DNA of 64,000 nt from Nocardia rhamnosiphila NBRC 108938 (GTDB taxonomy: Bacteria > Actinomycetota > Actinomycetes > Mycobacteriales > Mycobacteriaceae): the NCBI RefSeq assembly GCF_000720425.1, contig NZ_JOAJ01000001.1, positions 248,001 to 312,000 on the forward strand, read 5' to 3'. A program made the translations under genes and the position numbers. The notes under the pieces are model-generated. The model made no database searches. It was not told where the DNA came from and worked only from the letters and a program-made list of their open reading frames with translations. Shown here one piece after another: positions 54,434-63,101 of the stretch. Numbering within the stretch: the first letter of the stretch is position 1; each line of letters starts with the position of its first letter.

Positions 54434-54940
54434 GTGCCTGCTATTGCGACGAAGTGCTGCCCGGCCATCACAGTGACTCCGACCGCTCGTGGTGCCGATG
54501 CGCTGGCTTGTCTGCGGCTCGCGGTCGCCGAGGCGAGTGCGTTCTCGGACTCGACGATCTGCGTGTCGCGGGCAGGCCGAGGTCCTCGGTCCGGTGAATC
54601 GCTCGGCATGACACCGGCACCGATCGCGGTGGTGTCGGACAACGGTCCCTGCTTTCGTGGCGAGGTGTTCAAGATCGCGTTCGACGGGCCGGACCCGCTG
54701 CTGCGGCACGTCCGCACCCGGGTTCGGTCCCCGCAGACCAATGGGGTGATCGAGCGGTTCTTCGGCGACTTGAAATACGAGCACCTGCTCCGAGGTGTCA
54801 TCACCGACGGCGACACTCTGGACATGGAGGTGCACCGATTCCGGATCATCTACAACACGATCAGGCCGCACCAGGCGCTCGACGACCGAGTACCCAGTGC
54901 GGCCTTCAACGACTGCGGCCAGCGAAAAATCGCTCGGTAG
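54434..54940 (+). pseudogene. Integrase-core transposase, 5'-truncated
   Basis: The C-terminal 110 residues hold VVSDNGPCFRGEVFK and RSPQTNGVIERFFGDLKYEHL, the second D and the E of a DDE core, and end RPHQALDDRVPSAAF, as in IS3/IS481-type transposases. The first D and the HTH part are replaced by scrambled sequence. No element ends were identified. A second small remnant of a related gene occurs at 56486. Confidence 0.75.
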
Positions 54941-54965
54941 GCGGCGTTTCCGCTTGGCGCGATGA

Positions 54966-54981
54966 TGGACCGGAAGGTCCA
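54966..54981. promoter_or_regulatory. Operator upstream of TetR gene
   Basis: TGGACC-GGAA-GGTCCA is a perfect 6-4-6 palindrome 19 bp before the tetR start. Its GGTCCAATAT edge resembles the edge of the second palindrome at 55645-55670, which suggests autoregulation. Confidence 0.65.
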
Positions 54982-55000
54982 ATATGGGTAACCTGGTTGC

Positions 55001-55591
55001 ATGCCGCGTCCACGCCAGTTCGAGGAAGAGGTTGTCCTGGCGGCCGTGCAGGCGGCGTTCTGGGACAACGGCTACGCAGGCACGTCACTCGAAGATCTCC
55101 TGGCAGCCAGCGGGCTGGGCAAAGGGAGTCTGTACGGGGCATTCGGGGACAAACGGAGCTTGTTCCTGCGTGTGCTGCGCGAGTACGACGAGGCCAACGA
55201 TCGGATGCTGCGTTCGTGGCTGGAGCGGGCCGACCGCGCTATCGATGTGATTCGCGGTTTCGTGACCGGACCCGTACGCGATCCCGGCGGCGAACAGGCC
55301 CGTCGCGGTTGCCTGCTCGCCAATGCCGCGATGGAGCTCTCCGTGAGCACCGCCGAGGTGGCCGCCGAGGCTCGGCGCAGCTACGCCGCGACCACTTCCG
55401 TGCTGGTCGACGCGATACGGCGAGCGCAGCGCGACGGCGACATCGCGCCCCATGTCGACCCTGATGGCGCCGCCCATGCGGTGCTGGCGGGTCAGCTCGG
55501 GCTGATCGTCCTCGGCCGGGTCGGCCAGGATCCGGCCGCCCTGTCGATCACGGCCGAGACCCTGCTCAACGGTCTGTTGCCCAAGCCCTGA
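55001..55591 (+). CDS. TetR-family transcriptional regulator
   Basis: 196 aa. The helix-turn-helix reads GYAGTSLEDLLAASGLGKGSLYGAF; the ligand domain contains ARRGCLLANAAMELS, a motif common in TetR regulators that sense electrophiles or control SDRs. It is 110 bp upstream of an SDR gene in the same direction, with a second palindrome in the gap. The pair most likely forms a simple sensor and detoxification unit. Confidence 0.92.
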   Translation: MPRPRQFEEEVVLAAVQAAFWDNGYAGTSLEDLLAASGLGKGSLYGAFGDKRSLFLRVLREYDEANDRMLRSWLERADRAIDVIRGFVTGPVRDPGGEQARRGCLLANAAMELSVSTAEVAAEARRSYAATTSVLVDAIRRAQRDGDIAPHVDPDGAAHAVLAGQLGLIVLGRVGQDPAALSITAETLLNGLLPKP

Positions 55592-55644
55592 GCGTTCCCG
55601 CAGTGGCGTGAGAGAGAACAATGCCGCCCAAGTTCTTGACCAAA

Positions 55645-55670
55645 CCGTCCATATCGAGTGTTATGGACGG
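55645..55670. promoter_or_regulatory. Operator upstream of SDR gene
   Basis: CCGTCCATA and TATGGACGG are perfect 9-bp inverted arms with an 8-bp spacer, 31 bp before the SDR start. It is the expected site of the adjacent TetR protein. Confidence 0.7.
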
Positions 55671-55701
55671 GTCGGTCAATAACAGGAAGTGGGAAGCTGC
55701 C

Positions 55702-56436
55702 ATGAAGGTTCTGGAGGACAAGGTCGCTGTCGTGACCGGGGGTAACGCGGGTATCGGACTGGCGATCGCGCGGGCGTACCTCGACGAGGGTGCCCGGGTG
55801 TTCGTCGCCGGCCGTCGCCAGGCGCAGCTCGACGAGGTCGAGGCCGAACTCGGTCCCGGGGTGACCGGGATCCGCTGTGACGTGGGCAGGCTCGAGGACC
55901 TCGACGCGCTCTATACAACGGTCGCTGAGCAGGCGGGTCGGATCGATGTCCTGGTCGCCAACGCCGGGATCGGGATCGTGGCGCCGTTGGGCGAGATCAC
56001 CGAGGAGCAGTTCGACGCCATGTTCACCACCAACGTCAAGGGCTCGCTGTTCACCGTGCAGAAGGCGCTGCCGCTGCTCTCGTCGGGGGCGTCGATCATC
56101 CTCACCGGATCGACGGCGGCCTCGCGGCCCGAGCCGTACCTGCCCGTGTATGGGGCGACCAAGGCTGCGCTTCGTAACCTGGTTCGCGGATTCGCCCACG
56201 TCGCCGGGGAACGTCGGTACCGGATCAACATGCTCTCCCCCGGCGGTACCCGCACGCAGGGTTTGGTCGACCTGATCTCAGCCGAGACGGTCGCCTCCGC
56301 CGGGGCGTCGGTTCCACTCGGCCGGTTGGCCGAGCCCGAAGAGATCGCCGCGGCGGCCGTCTTCCTCGCCTCGGACGCGTCCAGCTATGTCAACGGCTCC
56401 GAGCTCGCCGTGGATGGCGGCTCCGCTCAGATCTGA
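55702..56436 (+). CDS. Short-chain dehydrogenase/reductase
   Basis: 244 aa from ATG 55702; an upstream in-frame ATG at 55621 would cover the operator and is rejected. VVTGGNAGIGLAIARAYLD binds the cofactor, LVANAGIGIV is the NAG motif, S in ILTGSTAAS and YGATKAALRN supply the catalytic triad, and ASYVNGSELAVDGGS-like sequence closes it. It reduces or oxidises a small carbonyl or alcohol substrate, controlled by the preceding TetR. Confidence 0.92.
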   Translation: MKVLEDKVAVVTGGNAGIGLAIARAYLDEGARVFVAGRRQAQLDEVEAELGPGVTGIRCDVGRLEDLDALYTTVAEQAGRIDVLVANAGIGIVAPLGEITEEQFDAMFTTNVKGSLFTVQKALPLLSSGASIILTGSTAASRPEPYLPVYGATKAALRNLVRGFAHVAGERRYRINMLSPGGTRTQGLVDLISAETVASAGASVPLGRLAEPEEIAAAAVFLASDASSYVNGSELAVDGGSAQI

Positions 56437-56485
56437 GCCGCGCAGACGCACCCCGCCCGGCAGGAGCTGTGCAAAGCCTGTGCGA

Positions 56486-56600
56486 ATGGCACTGTTACTG
56501 CGCGAGGGCGATGCCCTGGACATGGAGGTCGGTGATGGCGGTCTACATCGGGATCCAGCTCGCCTACTGTTTCGGGCTCGAGCATCACGCGGTTCTCGAC
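56486..56600 (+). pseudogene. Transposase scrap
   Basis: LLREGDALDMEV matches LLRG...DGDTLDMEVHRF of the transposase remnant at 54434-54940, with degraded sequence after it. This is a short copy of the same IS type, flanked by repeat D copy 2. Confidence 0.55.
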
Positions 56601-56819
56601 GGCTGCATCGTGTCGTCGGGCTTCGTGTGGGGTTCGCGATCTCGATGATTCCCTTCACGATCTGCGTCCTGCGTTACGCGGTCGACGTCGATGGCGGCGA
56701 GGCCGGTGAACCGGAAGAGATCGTGTTGGGCGACTGCACTCTGCAGATATTGGCCGTGGCGTGTCTCGCAGCAGTCGGTGTACCCCGCGCCGGGATACCG
56801 GAGTCGGCGTCGCCCGGCG

Positions 56820-56907
56820 CGAGTAGGGGACCGTGCTTCGGCGTCCGGAGCGAAGCTGTGTCGCCGGACATGGGGCCGGAAACGCATCGAAGATGCTGCT
56901 CGGAGGA
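56820..56907. repeat. Repeat pair D, copy 2
   Basis: Resembles 26220-26306. Both copies end ATCGAAGATGCTGCTCG and lie near mobile-element debris. Confidence 0.65.
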
Positions 56908-56972
56908 AGGCCCTGAGCGCGGACGGTACTGGCGGCCTTACAGGCTGCGAGCTGGCCCCAGTATCGGCTTCC

Positions 56973-57473
56973 TTACAGCCGAGTGCTACCGCGGACGGCT
57001 GCGCCAAGCGCGTTCTCGCCGCTACCACGCGGGCCCGCTGGAGGGAGGGGCGCATCGGCGAGTGGATCTGGATGGGTGGTCGAGTCGCCGAGTATGCGGT
57101 CGATGGTGGTGTCGAGGTCCCAGGCGTAGAACAACGCTCGCTGCGCGTGGCCGGCGATCCGCTGCAACGCCGCGCCGTAGCGGTCGGCGTCGAGGATTCC
57201 TTCCACGATGACCAGCCGCCTGTCGGTTAAGCACGTGGTGGCCATGAGCTCGAGTAACTCGATGTGGAAACGCGTGGGCTGTATCGGGCTCGCGGAGGAT
57301 GTTGTCCTGGGCGATGAGCGCGGTCTGGGCGCGGTCTGGGCGCGGTCGTAGCGGAGTTGCAGGGCTCGTGCGACGGTTGATTTGCCGGATCCGGAATTGC
57401 CGCGCAGCACGACGAGCGCGCCGGCCCACGGAGGTGGGGGAGTGGGTCGGCCTGTCTTGGCAAGCGGCTGCAC
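56973..57473 (-). pseudogene. P-loop kinase with 11-bp duplication frameshift
   Basis: The Walker A region LVVLRGNSGSGKSTVARAL is followed by LRYDRAQT, then a frame shift caused by a tandem duplication of GCGCGGTCTGG (57318-57339, partial third copy to 57347). Removing one unit restores ALIAQDNILREPDTAHAFPH. A second indel near 57240 returns to the original frame for FHIELLELMATTCL and RRLVIVEGILDADRYG. The family is a small actinobacterial kinase or AAA-like ATPase of unknown substrate. Both shifts together keep the frame open but scramble about 35 residues. Confidence 0.8.
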
Positions 57474-57555
57474 GCTCGGTGGTTCCGGCCGAGTGGCCTG
57501 GACTGTCGAATGGATCGGTCGGCTCCCGAGTCATGCAGTGCACCGTAGCTCCGCG

Positions 57556-58232
57556 CCCGTCCTAACTGATGTAAGCCTGCAACCCTAAGAACTTTCTAGT
57601 GTGTAACTATTTGGATATGCGCATCTATTGAGATTACCGCTATCCTCGATCCCGGCGTACCGCCCATCGCAACGTCATCCGCGCGGCACCCGCCCGCGTC
57701 CAATTGCAACTGAGCGCGTGAGCGTCCGGTGGATGACATCGCCGGACCGCCCTTCGCCCGGCAATCTATTAGCCCGATTATTCGGGATGAGGTCTTGACT
57801 GGCGTGTGATCCGGAGGAGACTGGGAGAACACCGGAAAACCGGAGTATGCGACACGTTGGACGGAGACGTCCGGAGAGCGTGGGTGACATATTTCAGAGA
57901 TCCGGCCAGGCCCCCGGCAAGCCGGTCGAACATTAGAGCCATCAGCGACGACTGTGGCTCGAGGGTTCGGCAAGACTACCGGGGACTGCTCTGTGCAGGG
58001 GGTATCGTCGGCGTCCCACTGTCCGGCGGCGTACTGGATGTGCGTGCACAGCGGTCCTCGGCAGCCGGCCATGGACGCTCTGGAGCTCCTGAGACGGGTC
58101 GGTAGTCGGCTGGCGGGCTCGCCCCTCCATTGCGGGTGCGGGCTCGGCTGGGCTGCACCTGCGGCGGTTCGTTCGGCATCTCCGCGTCGAAGTTTTACCC
58201 AACTCGGTTTCCGGCTTGGGGTAAGCATCCGC
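57556..58232. other. Region without a supported gene
   Basis: About 680 bp of unassigned DNA. Open frames on both strands lack domain or ribosome-site support. Confidence 0.5.
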
Positions 58233-58690
58233 TCAGGTTGTTTCGCGCACGACAAGTTCCACCGGCAATCGGGTGGACCCGGCTTCTCCGCCGTTGATGA
58301 GATCGAGGAGCCGGTCGACCGCAGTGACGCCGATCTGACGGGCAGGGGAGTAGACCGTCGTCAGGGGATCGGAAGCCGAGCGGCTTCCGGGATATCGTGT
58401 ATCCGACGAGAGCGACGTCGATGGGCACATGCAAACCGAGGTCATGTGCTGTCCCCAGTACTCCGATGCCGACATGCCGGTCACCAAGATCACCGTCACG
58501 GGCCAGATCGTATGCGCAGTCGCCTGCCAGGCGGGCTCGAAAGACGAACCAGGCGAACGGCCCTGGTCGTGCTCACGCAGATGCGACGCCATGGACAAGC
58601 ATGGCCTCGTCGGCGACGGCGTCGACGTGAGCGGAAAGGACATTCATCAATCCATGCATTCTTGGACACTGATCTCAACATCATCGCTGT
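58233..58690 (-). pseudogene. LacI-family regulator, C-terminal remnant
   Basis: The last 100 residues of a LacI regulator appear in pieces: LGLHVPIDVALVGY in one frame, then SDPLTTVYSPARQIGVTA and VDRLLDLINGG with final RLPVELVVRETT in another. The shift is near 58385. Upstream traces (VASHLREH-like) continue to about 58690, but the DNA-binding N-terminus is missing. Inactive. Confidence 0.8.
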
Positions 58691-58796
58691 TCAACGATGT
58701 TTCTGTTCGCTCGAGTGTTCAAGGATCACCCGTTCATGGACATCAGCTGTTTCGGAGCACCGGGGCGGTATCGCGCGCAGCGGTTCCGCAGCAGCG

Positions 58797-59807
58797 TCAT
58801 CGTTCAGGATCTGAAACTGCCGCGAGCCGTCGCTCCGATCGTTGGTAGATGCCGGTCATGGCGTCGAGTGTTCGGATGAGGTGGGCGCGGAGTGCTGGTG
58901 GGCCGAGGATCTCGGCATCGGCGCCTAGCTCGAGCAGCTCTGGCAGCGTCTGTTCGGCGGACTCGATCGGTATCGTCACCCGGGTCCAGCCGTCTGCATC
59001 GGCGGTCGCACTGCGATGCGCGGCCTCGACCGCTGCCGGTTCCCACAGATAGGGCAATCGGCGGAAGACCTCCGGGGACAGGCGAAGAGTCGCCGTGTCT
59101 CGGTGTCGGCGCGCGTCGAAGTCCTTCAAATAATCCCCCCAGTAGCCGGCCAGGTCGAACCCGTCGGGGAGATCGAATCGCTCGTCGAGAACGTCGAGGT
59201 CGACGATCCGCGAAATACGATAGGTACGAATGTTTTCGGCGGCGGAGGCCACGAGATACCAGTGACCGGCCTTGAGGACCAGCCCGTACGGTTGCACGGT
59301 CCGGGTGATCTCGTGGGGTTCGGTCCAGCGCAGGTAACGCATCCACACAATGCGGCTGTTCCACACCGCGTCTGCGACCGCGCCGAGATGCGGTGTGCGG
59401 TCGGCTTCGTGGTACCACCCCGGGGCGTCGAGGTGGAAGCGCTGCGCGATCCGGCCGGCGCGGTCGCGCAACTCGGTCGGCAGCGAAGCCATCAGCTTGA
59501 GCTGTACGACGGGGGCGACCGCGCCCATGCCCAGCTCCGCAGCGGCCGTCGGTATGCCGGTCAGGAACAGCGAATCGGCCTCATCGACGGTCAGTCCCGT
59601 CAGCCGGGTTCGGAAACCGCCGAGGATCCGGTATCCGCCGTCATGCCCGGATTCGCCGTACAGCGGGACGCCCGCCGCACCGAGGGCCTCCATGTCGCGG
59701 TAGACAGTGCGCACGGACACCTCCAGTGCGTCGGCCAGCTCCTGTGCCGTCATCCGTTCCCGGTTTTGCAGCAGGAGCAGGATGGACACGAGTCGGCTCG
59801 CACGCAT
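58797..59807 (-). CDS. HTH/WYL-domain transcriptional regulator (YafY-like)
   Basis: 336 aa from ATG 59807; an in-frame ATG at 59837 would put the coding sequence across the operator and is less likely. The N-terminal winged helix is ERMTAQELADALEVSVRTVYRDMEALGAAGV-type (split here as AQELADALEV and VRTVYRDMEALG). The WYL ligand domain follows (RTVQPYGLVLKAGHWYLVA), then the WCX extension near the end. YafY-type regulators usually control the divergent gene, here a SnoaL-like protein. Confidence 0.9.
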   Translation of the reverse strand: MRASRLVSILLLLQNRERMTAQELADALEVSVRTVYRDMEALGAAGVPLYGESGHDGGYRILGGFRTRLTGLTVDEADSLFLTGIPTAAAELGMGAVAPVVQLKLMASLPTELRDRAGRIAQRFHLDAPGWYHEADRTPHLGAVADAVWNSRIVWMRYLRWTEPHEITRTVQPYGLVLKAGHWYLVASAAENIRTYRISRIVDLDVLDERFDLPDGFDLAGYWGDYLKDFDARRHRDTATLRLSPEVFRRLPYLWEPAAVEAAHRSATADADGWTRVTIPIESAEQTLPELLELGADAEILGPPALRAHLIRTLDAMTGIYQRSERRLAAVSDPER

Positions 59808-59829
59808 GCCGTCGAGTCTGCCGTAATCG

Positions 59830-59848
59830 ACTGACACAGGATGTCAGT
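59830..59848. promoter_or_regulatory. Operator between WYL regulator and SnoaL gene
   Basis: ACTGACA-CAGGA-TGTCAGT has perfect 7-bp arms in the 64-bp divergent gap, 23 bp from either start. It is the natural site for the WYL regulator. Confidence 0.75.
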
Positions 59849-59871
59849 GGAGCCGCAATAACGTCCGAGGC

Positions 59872-60687
59872 ATGGACATCGACATCGATATCGACCAGTT
59901 CGTCGACCGCTACGTGGCCGTATGGAACGAACCGGACCCGGTGACGCGCCGACATCTCATCACCGGCCTGTGGGATGCGGACGGCGTCGAAACCAACGAA
60001 TCCGCGCGGTACCAGGGTCACGATGCCCTCGAAGCGCGGATCACCGAGGCACACAACACGCTGGTGCGCGAGGCCGGCAACATCTTCTGGTCCGCGGGCG
60101 ACGCGACCGGCCACCATGACACGGTCACCTTCACCACCCATATGGGCCCCCAAGCAGAAAGGGACATCGCCTGGACCGGCCGAATCTTCACCGCTCTCGG
60201 TAAGAACGGGCTCATCCGCTCCGAGCACCAGTTCACTGTGCCCACCTCGGCCGGGACAAATGCGGGCACTCGCGCCACTGTGCAGGAGTTCCTCCGCCGA
60301 CTGGGCGAGGGCGACCCGGACCGAATCGCCGCCCTGTTCGCCGAACACGTCGAATGGCAATTGAACTGGCCGGTCGAGGGCCACCCGGCGGTGCCATGGA
60401 TCCGGCCTCGCTCCACCCGCGCCGACGTCGCCGACCACTTCCGGGCACTGGCCGCCTTTCACATCCCTGAGAAAGCGGCCGGAAAAACAGCACAAGTCCT
60501 GTTCGACGGCCGGAACGCGGTCGTGCTCGGCGATATCCGCCAGACGGTCGAAACCACCGGCCGGCCGTACACGGCTCTGTGCGCGCTCCACCTCACAGTC
60601 ACAGACGGACTGATCACCCGATACGCCGTGTACGAAGACAGCCTCACCGTCACCGAAGCCCTCGCCGGCCAATCGATACACCGCTGA
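59872..60687 (+). CDS. Protein with two SnoaL-like (NTF2) domains
   Basis: 271 aa. Residues about 1-125 form one NTF2-like unit (FVDRYVAVWNEPDPVTRRHL, then YQGHDALEARITEAHN), residues about 130-265 a second (VQEFLRRLGEGDPDRIAALF, then VEWQLNWPVEG and a final AVYEDSLTVTEALAG). The two halves belong to different SnoaL subgroups, so this is a fusion. The start ATG 59872 lies next to the WYL operator. It probably binds or converts a small hydrophobic molecule. Confidence 0.85.
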   Translation: MDIDIDIDQFVDRYVAVWNEPDPVTRRHLITGLWDADGVETNESARYQGHDALEARITEAHNTLVREAGNIFWSAGDATGHHDTVTFTTHMGPQAERDIAWTGRIFTALGKNGLIRSEHQFTVPTSAGTNAGTRATVQEFLRRLGEGDPDRIAALFAEHVEWQLNWPVEGHPAVPWIRPRSTRADVADHFRALAAFHIPEKAAGKTAQVLFDGRNAVVLGDIRQTVETTGRPYTALCALHLTVTDGLITRYAVYEDSLTVTEALAGQSIHR

Positions 60688-60915
60688 ACCACCGGCTGAC
60701 TCGAAGGCGCCGGCAACATCGAAGATCGGACCAGCCGGCCCCGCGGCGATGCCATTGCTCGACATCGCAAGTGGCAGAAACTAATACAACGGCATTGGGC
60801 AGGACGCGGGTAAAGGATGGCAACGGATGACCGGGCCGGCGATGTTGAGCGAGTTGGGAATGGAACCTGACCCCGTGTGTCGATAGCGTGTAGGCCTGAA
60901 CTACGAGAGGACATC

Positions 60916-61353
60916 ATGCACGCTCCTGCCTTTGTTTCTGTCCTCGCTACCGGCGTCGTCGGTAGCGCGCTGCTGTTCCAGGCCGCGCCGGCCTCAGCCG
61001 AGTCGCACACCGGTATGCCGACGCTGTCTGCACAGTTCGATGGCGGCCCGTGCGCGACGACCATCAACGCCAAGGCCAACGTCTTCGATGACAGCAACCA
61101 GGTCTCCATCGGCTACCAGACCGACGACATCGCTGGCACCGGCAGCGCCGGATGCGGGTCGTCGCTGGTCGCGGTCGTCAACTGGCGCAATCTGAACAGC
61201 GGCGGGGTCGGTAGCGTGTCCCGGCACATGTTCCACAACGAGACCAACTCGATATCCTTCGCCCCCGGCCCCGGACGGATCGCGATCGAGCTGACCACGC
61301 TCAGTGCCCATTTCCCCGACGCTTCCCGTCTCGAGGTCGTCATGCACGGCTGA
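60916..61353 (+). CDS. Secreted protein, second member of the small family
   Basis: 145 aa with GAGAGGA before ATG 60916. Signal peptide: VSVLATGVVGSALLFQAAPA, cleavage after ASA. The mature part shows two cysteines and VVNWRNLNSGGVGSVS, then GPGRIAIELTTLSAHFP. The order matches the protein at 51312-51749 (NL-(N/S)-(S/T)-G, G-(R/Q)-(I/V)-A, H-x-P). The two are divergent paralogues. Exported; function unknown. Confidence 0.82.
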   Translation: MHAPAFVSVLATGVVGSALLFQAAPASAESHTGMPTLSAQFDGGPCATTINAKANVFDDSNQVSIGYQTDDIAGTGSAGCGSSLVAVVNWRNLNSGGVGSVSRHMFHNETNSISFAPGPGRIAIELTTLSAHFPDASRLEVVMHG

Positions 61354-61369
61354 TCGCTGCCGTTTGGGA

Positions 61370-61771
61370 CTATGGGGCAGGGCCGCGGCTAGTACGAGCG
61401 TTCGAACGGTGCCCAGCCAGGAAAAGCACCGGGTCGTCGCAGGTGACGATCGGAGTGGCAGTCCGGTAGACCGCCCAGCTTCGCTGATAGAGCAGAGGCG
61501 CGACACTGGTGCGGACATCCTCGATCATCAGATGGATTGCCTCGTGTTTGGGATCGCTGAAACGTGGCTGCATCCGACGGTAGATCTCGACCGGCTCCGC
61601 CCCTGGAGTGGTTCTTTTCAGAAACTCACGCTTCGCTGCCGATGGACCGTTGATGATCGCGAGATGCCTTTCGCGCTGACTGACGGTCCGAGTGGCTTGC
61701 AGGCCCAGAAAGACCGACATGTCTTGGAGAAGGGCCCGGTCCTTCACCGGCCCGGTGTCCAGGTCGATCAA
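61370..61771 (-). pseudogene. DUF4238-like protein fragment
   Basis: SVFLGLQATRTVSQRERH and WAVYRTATPIVTCDDPVLFL match the middle of DUF4238 proteins. The frame extends upstream of the first ATG (QYWDKLIDLDTG) but the family N-terminus is absent, and the C-terminal quarter after the CDDPV motif is missing. It is a fragment truncated on both sides, next to the CmtR-like gene. Confidence 0.65.
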
Positions 61772-61846
61772 TTTATCCCAGTACTGCCCGACGCTGCGCC
61801 GGCGGCCCGGCCGAGACCGGTGCGGGTGTGCCCAGCGGGGCCGGCA

Positions 61847-62176
61847 TCAGCAGCAGCCTTCGGTCCCTGCGTCCGGGCAGCATGCCGGATCCACCGCCAG
61901 CACCAGCCCGAGCAGATCGGCCAGCGCCGCGGCGATCCGCGGGTCGGCGAGTTCGTAACGGCTGCGGCGGCCTTCGGGGACCGCGACCACCAGTCCGCAC
62001 CCGCGCAGGCACGCCAGGTGGTTGGACAGAATCTGCCGTGTCACCCCGATCTGCTCGGCCAACTCCGCCGGATATCCGGGCCCGGTGCGCAAGCTCAACA
62101 GGATCCGGGTGCGGGTCGAGTCGGACAAGGCGTGCCCGAAGCGGGCCAGCGCGTCGGTGTGGACAGCGGTCTCCAT
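61847..62176 (-). CDS. cmtR: CmtR-like ArsR-family metal sensor
   Basis: 109 aa from ATG 62176; an alternative start at 62191 adds five residues. It closely follows the layout of mycobacterial CmtR, which represses a metal exporter and releases DNA on binding Cd or Pb. The helix-turn-helix is GVTRQILSNHLACLRGCGLVV, with the cysteine pair CLRGC that forms the metal site, plus C-terminal CCPD and GCC as the remaining thiols. No P-type ATPase or cation exporter lies beside it; its neighbour is a DUF4238 remnant. Metal sensing is well supported; the target gene is not. Confidence 0.85.
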   Translation of the reverse strand: METAVHTDALARFGHALSDSTRTRILLSLRTGPGYPAELAEQIGVTRQILSNHLACLRGCGLVVAVPEGRRSRYELADPRIAAALADLLGLVLAVDPACCPDAGTEGCC

Positions 62177-62196
62177 ACCCAGACGGTACATCAGAA

Positions 62197-62208
62197 TCTG
62201 TATTCAGA
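62197..62208. promoter_or_regulatory. Possible CmtR operator
   Basis: TCTG-TATT-CAGA is a palindrome 21 bp upstream of the cmtR-like start, in AT-rich promoter sequence. Confidence 0.45.
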
Positions 62209-62456
62209 AAACAATGAACCTTCAACGTGGGACCCAGCGGCGACCCGAGCCCTATGAGAGGGACAGCCTTTCGAGCCACCGGGACGCCTTGGACCAAGAT
62301 CGTTATCGCGAACCTTTCAGCGCGGGCGGAGAAGCTCGGTTGGACGGGTCGCTCGACCCGGTCTCGATGGCATCGGCTGAGAGCCGAGGACCCTGGCCGA
62401 GGCGGCGTTTGGGAAACCGTCCGGAGCGCTCACCTCGATGGCAGACCGAACCGGTC

Positions 62457-62861
62457 CTATGGCTGAGAGCTTGGGGGCTGCCGCCGTTGTTCTCGCTGGG
62501 CGGCGCGCACTTCGAGAACGAACAGTGCGATGAGGAGTGCGACGGAGATAGCCAGAACGGCGCCACCGCCGTATATGAGCCGCGCGTGCAGTTTCGGAGC
62601 GCTCTCCCGTCGTTCTTTCTCCCCGGCCAGCACCTGCGCGTAGGTCTCGTCCGGCCGGTCGCTGTTCCAGTACATGCAGATATCGCCGGGTTGCATGACT
62701 TTGTCATCGCATTTGGCGACGACAGGGCCGGTGGAGTCGTCGGTCCAGCTCAGGACGAGGCCGGCCACGCATGCCAGCAACGCCAAGACCATCGCATAGG
62801 CGAGGAACTGGCCGGCCAGCCCGCGCAACCTTGCCATCAGCGGTTCCCGATCCGCAGCCAC
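62457..62861 (-). CDS. Two-pass membrane protein with periplasmic-type loop
   Basis: 134 aa. Two hydrophobic segments (FLAYAMVLALLACVAGLVLS and LIYGGGAVLAISVALLIALF) enclose a loop of about 50 residues with two cysteines (KCDDKVMQPGDICMYW). The C-terminal tail is basic. Similar small proteins with a (K/E)CD...MxPGDxC pattern are widespread in Nocardia and Mycobacterium; no function is known. The start is ATG 62861 behind a G-rich ribosome site. Confidence 0.75.
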   Translation of the reverse strand: MAADREPLMARLRGLAGQFLAYAMVLALLACVAGLVLSWTDDSTGPVVAKCDDKVMQPGDICMYWNSDRPDETYAQVLAGEKERRESAPKLHARLIYGGGAVLAISVALLIALFVLEVRAAQREQRRQPPSSQP

Positions 62862-63101
62862 AGTCCCCCCTGGATTCCGTCCATCGATGCCTGCCGATCA
62901 TCGCAACGATCACTCCACCCGGCAACTGGTCGCGGCCACTTCCTCGCGACTTCGGGCCTCGGCGACCGTCTCGTAACCAAGGTTTCGAGACGGTGCTCTG
63001 ATCGTCTCGAAATCGCGCTCGGCGGACGATGTCGGCCAGTTCGGCGCCTTGCGAGCATTGCCCACCCAGGTGGTGTCGGCACCGGTCGCTACGGTCACCG
63101 C

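Noticed and set aside
59641..60765. A 374-codon minus-strand frame opposite the two-domain SnoaL gene
   Set aside because: Mirror of a well-supported gene; glycine/arginine-rich and without ribosome site or domain.
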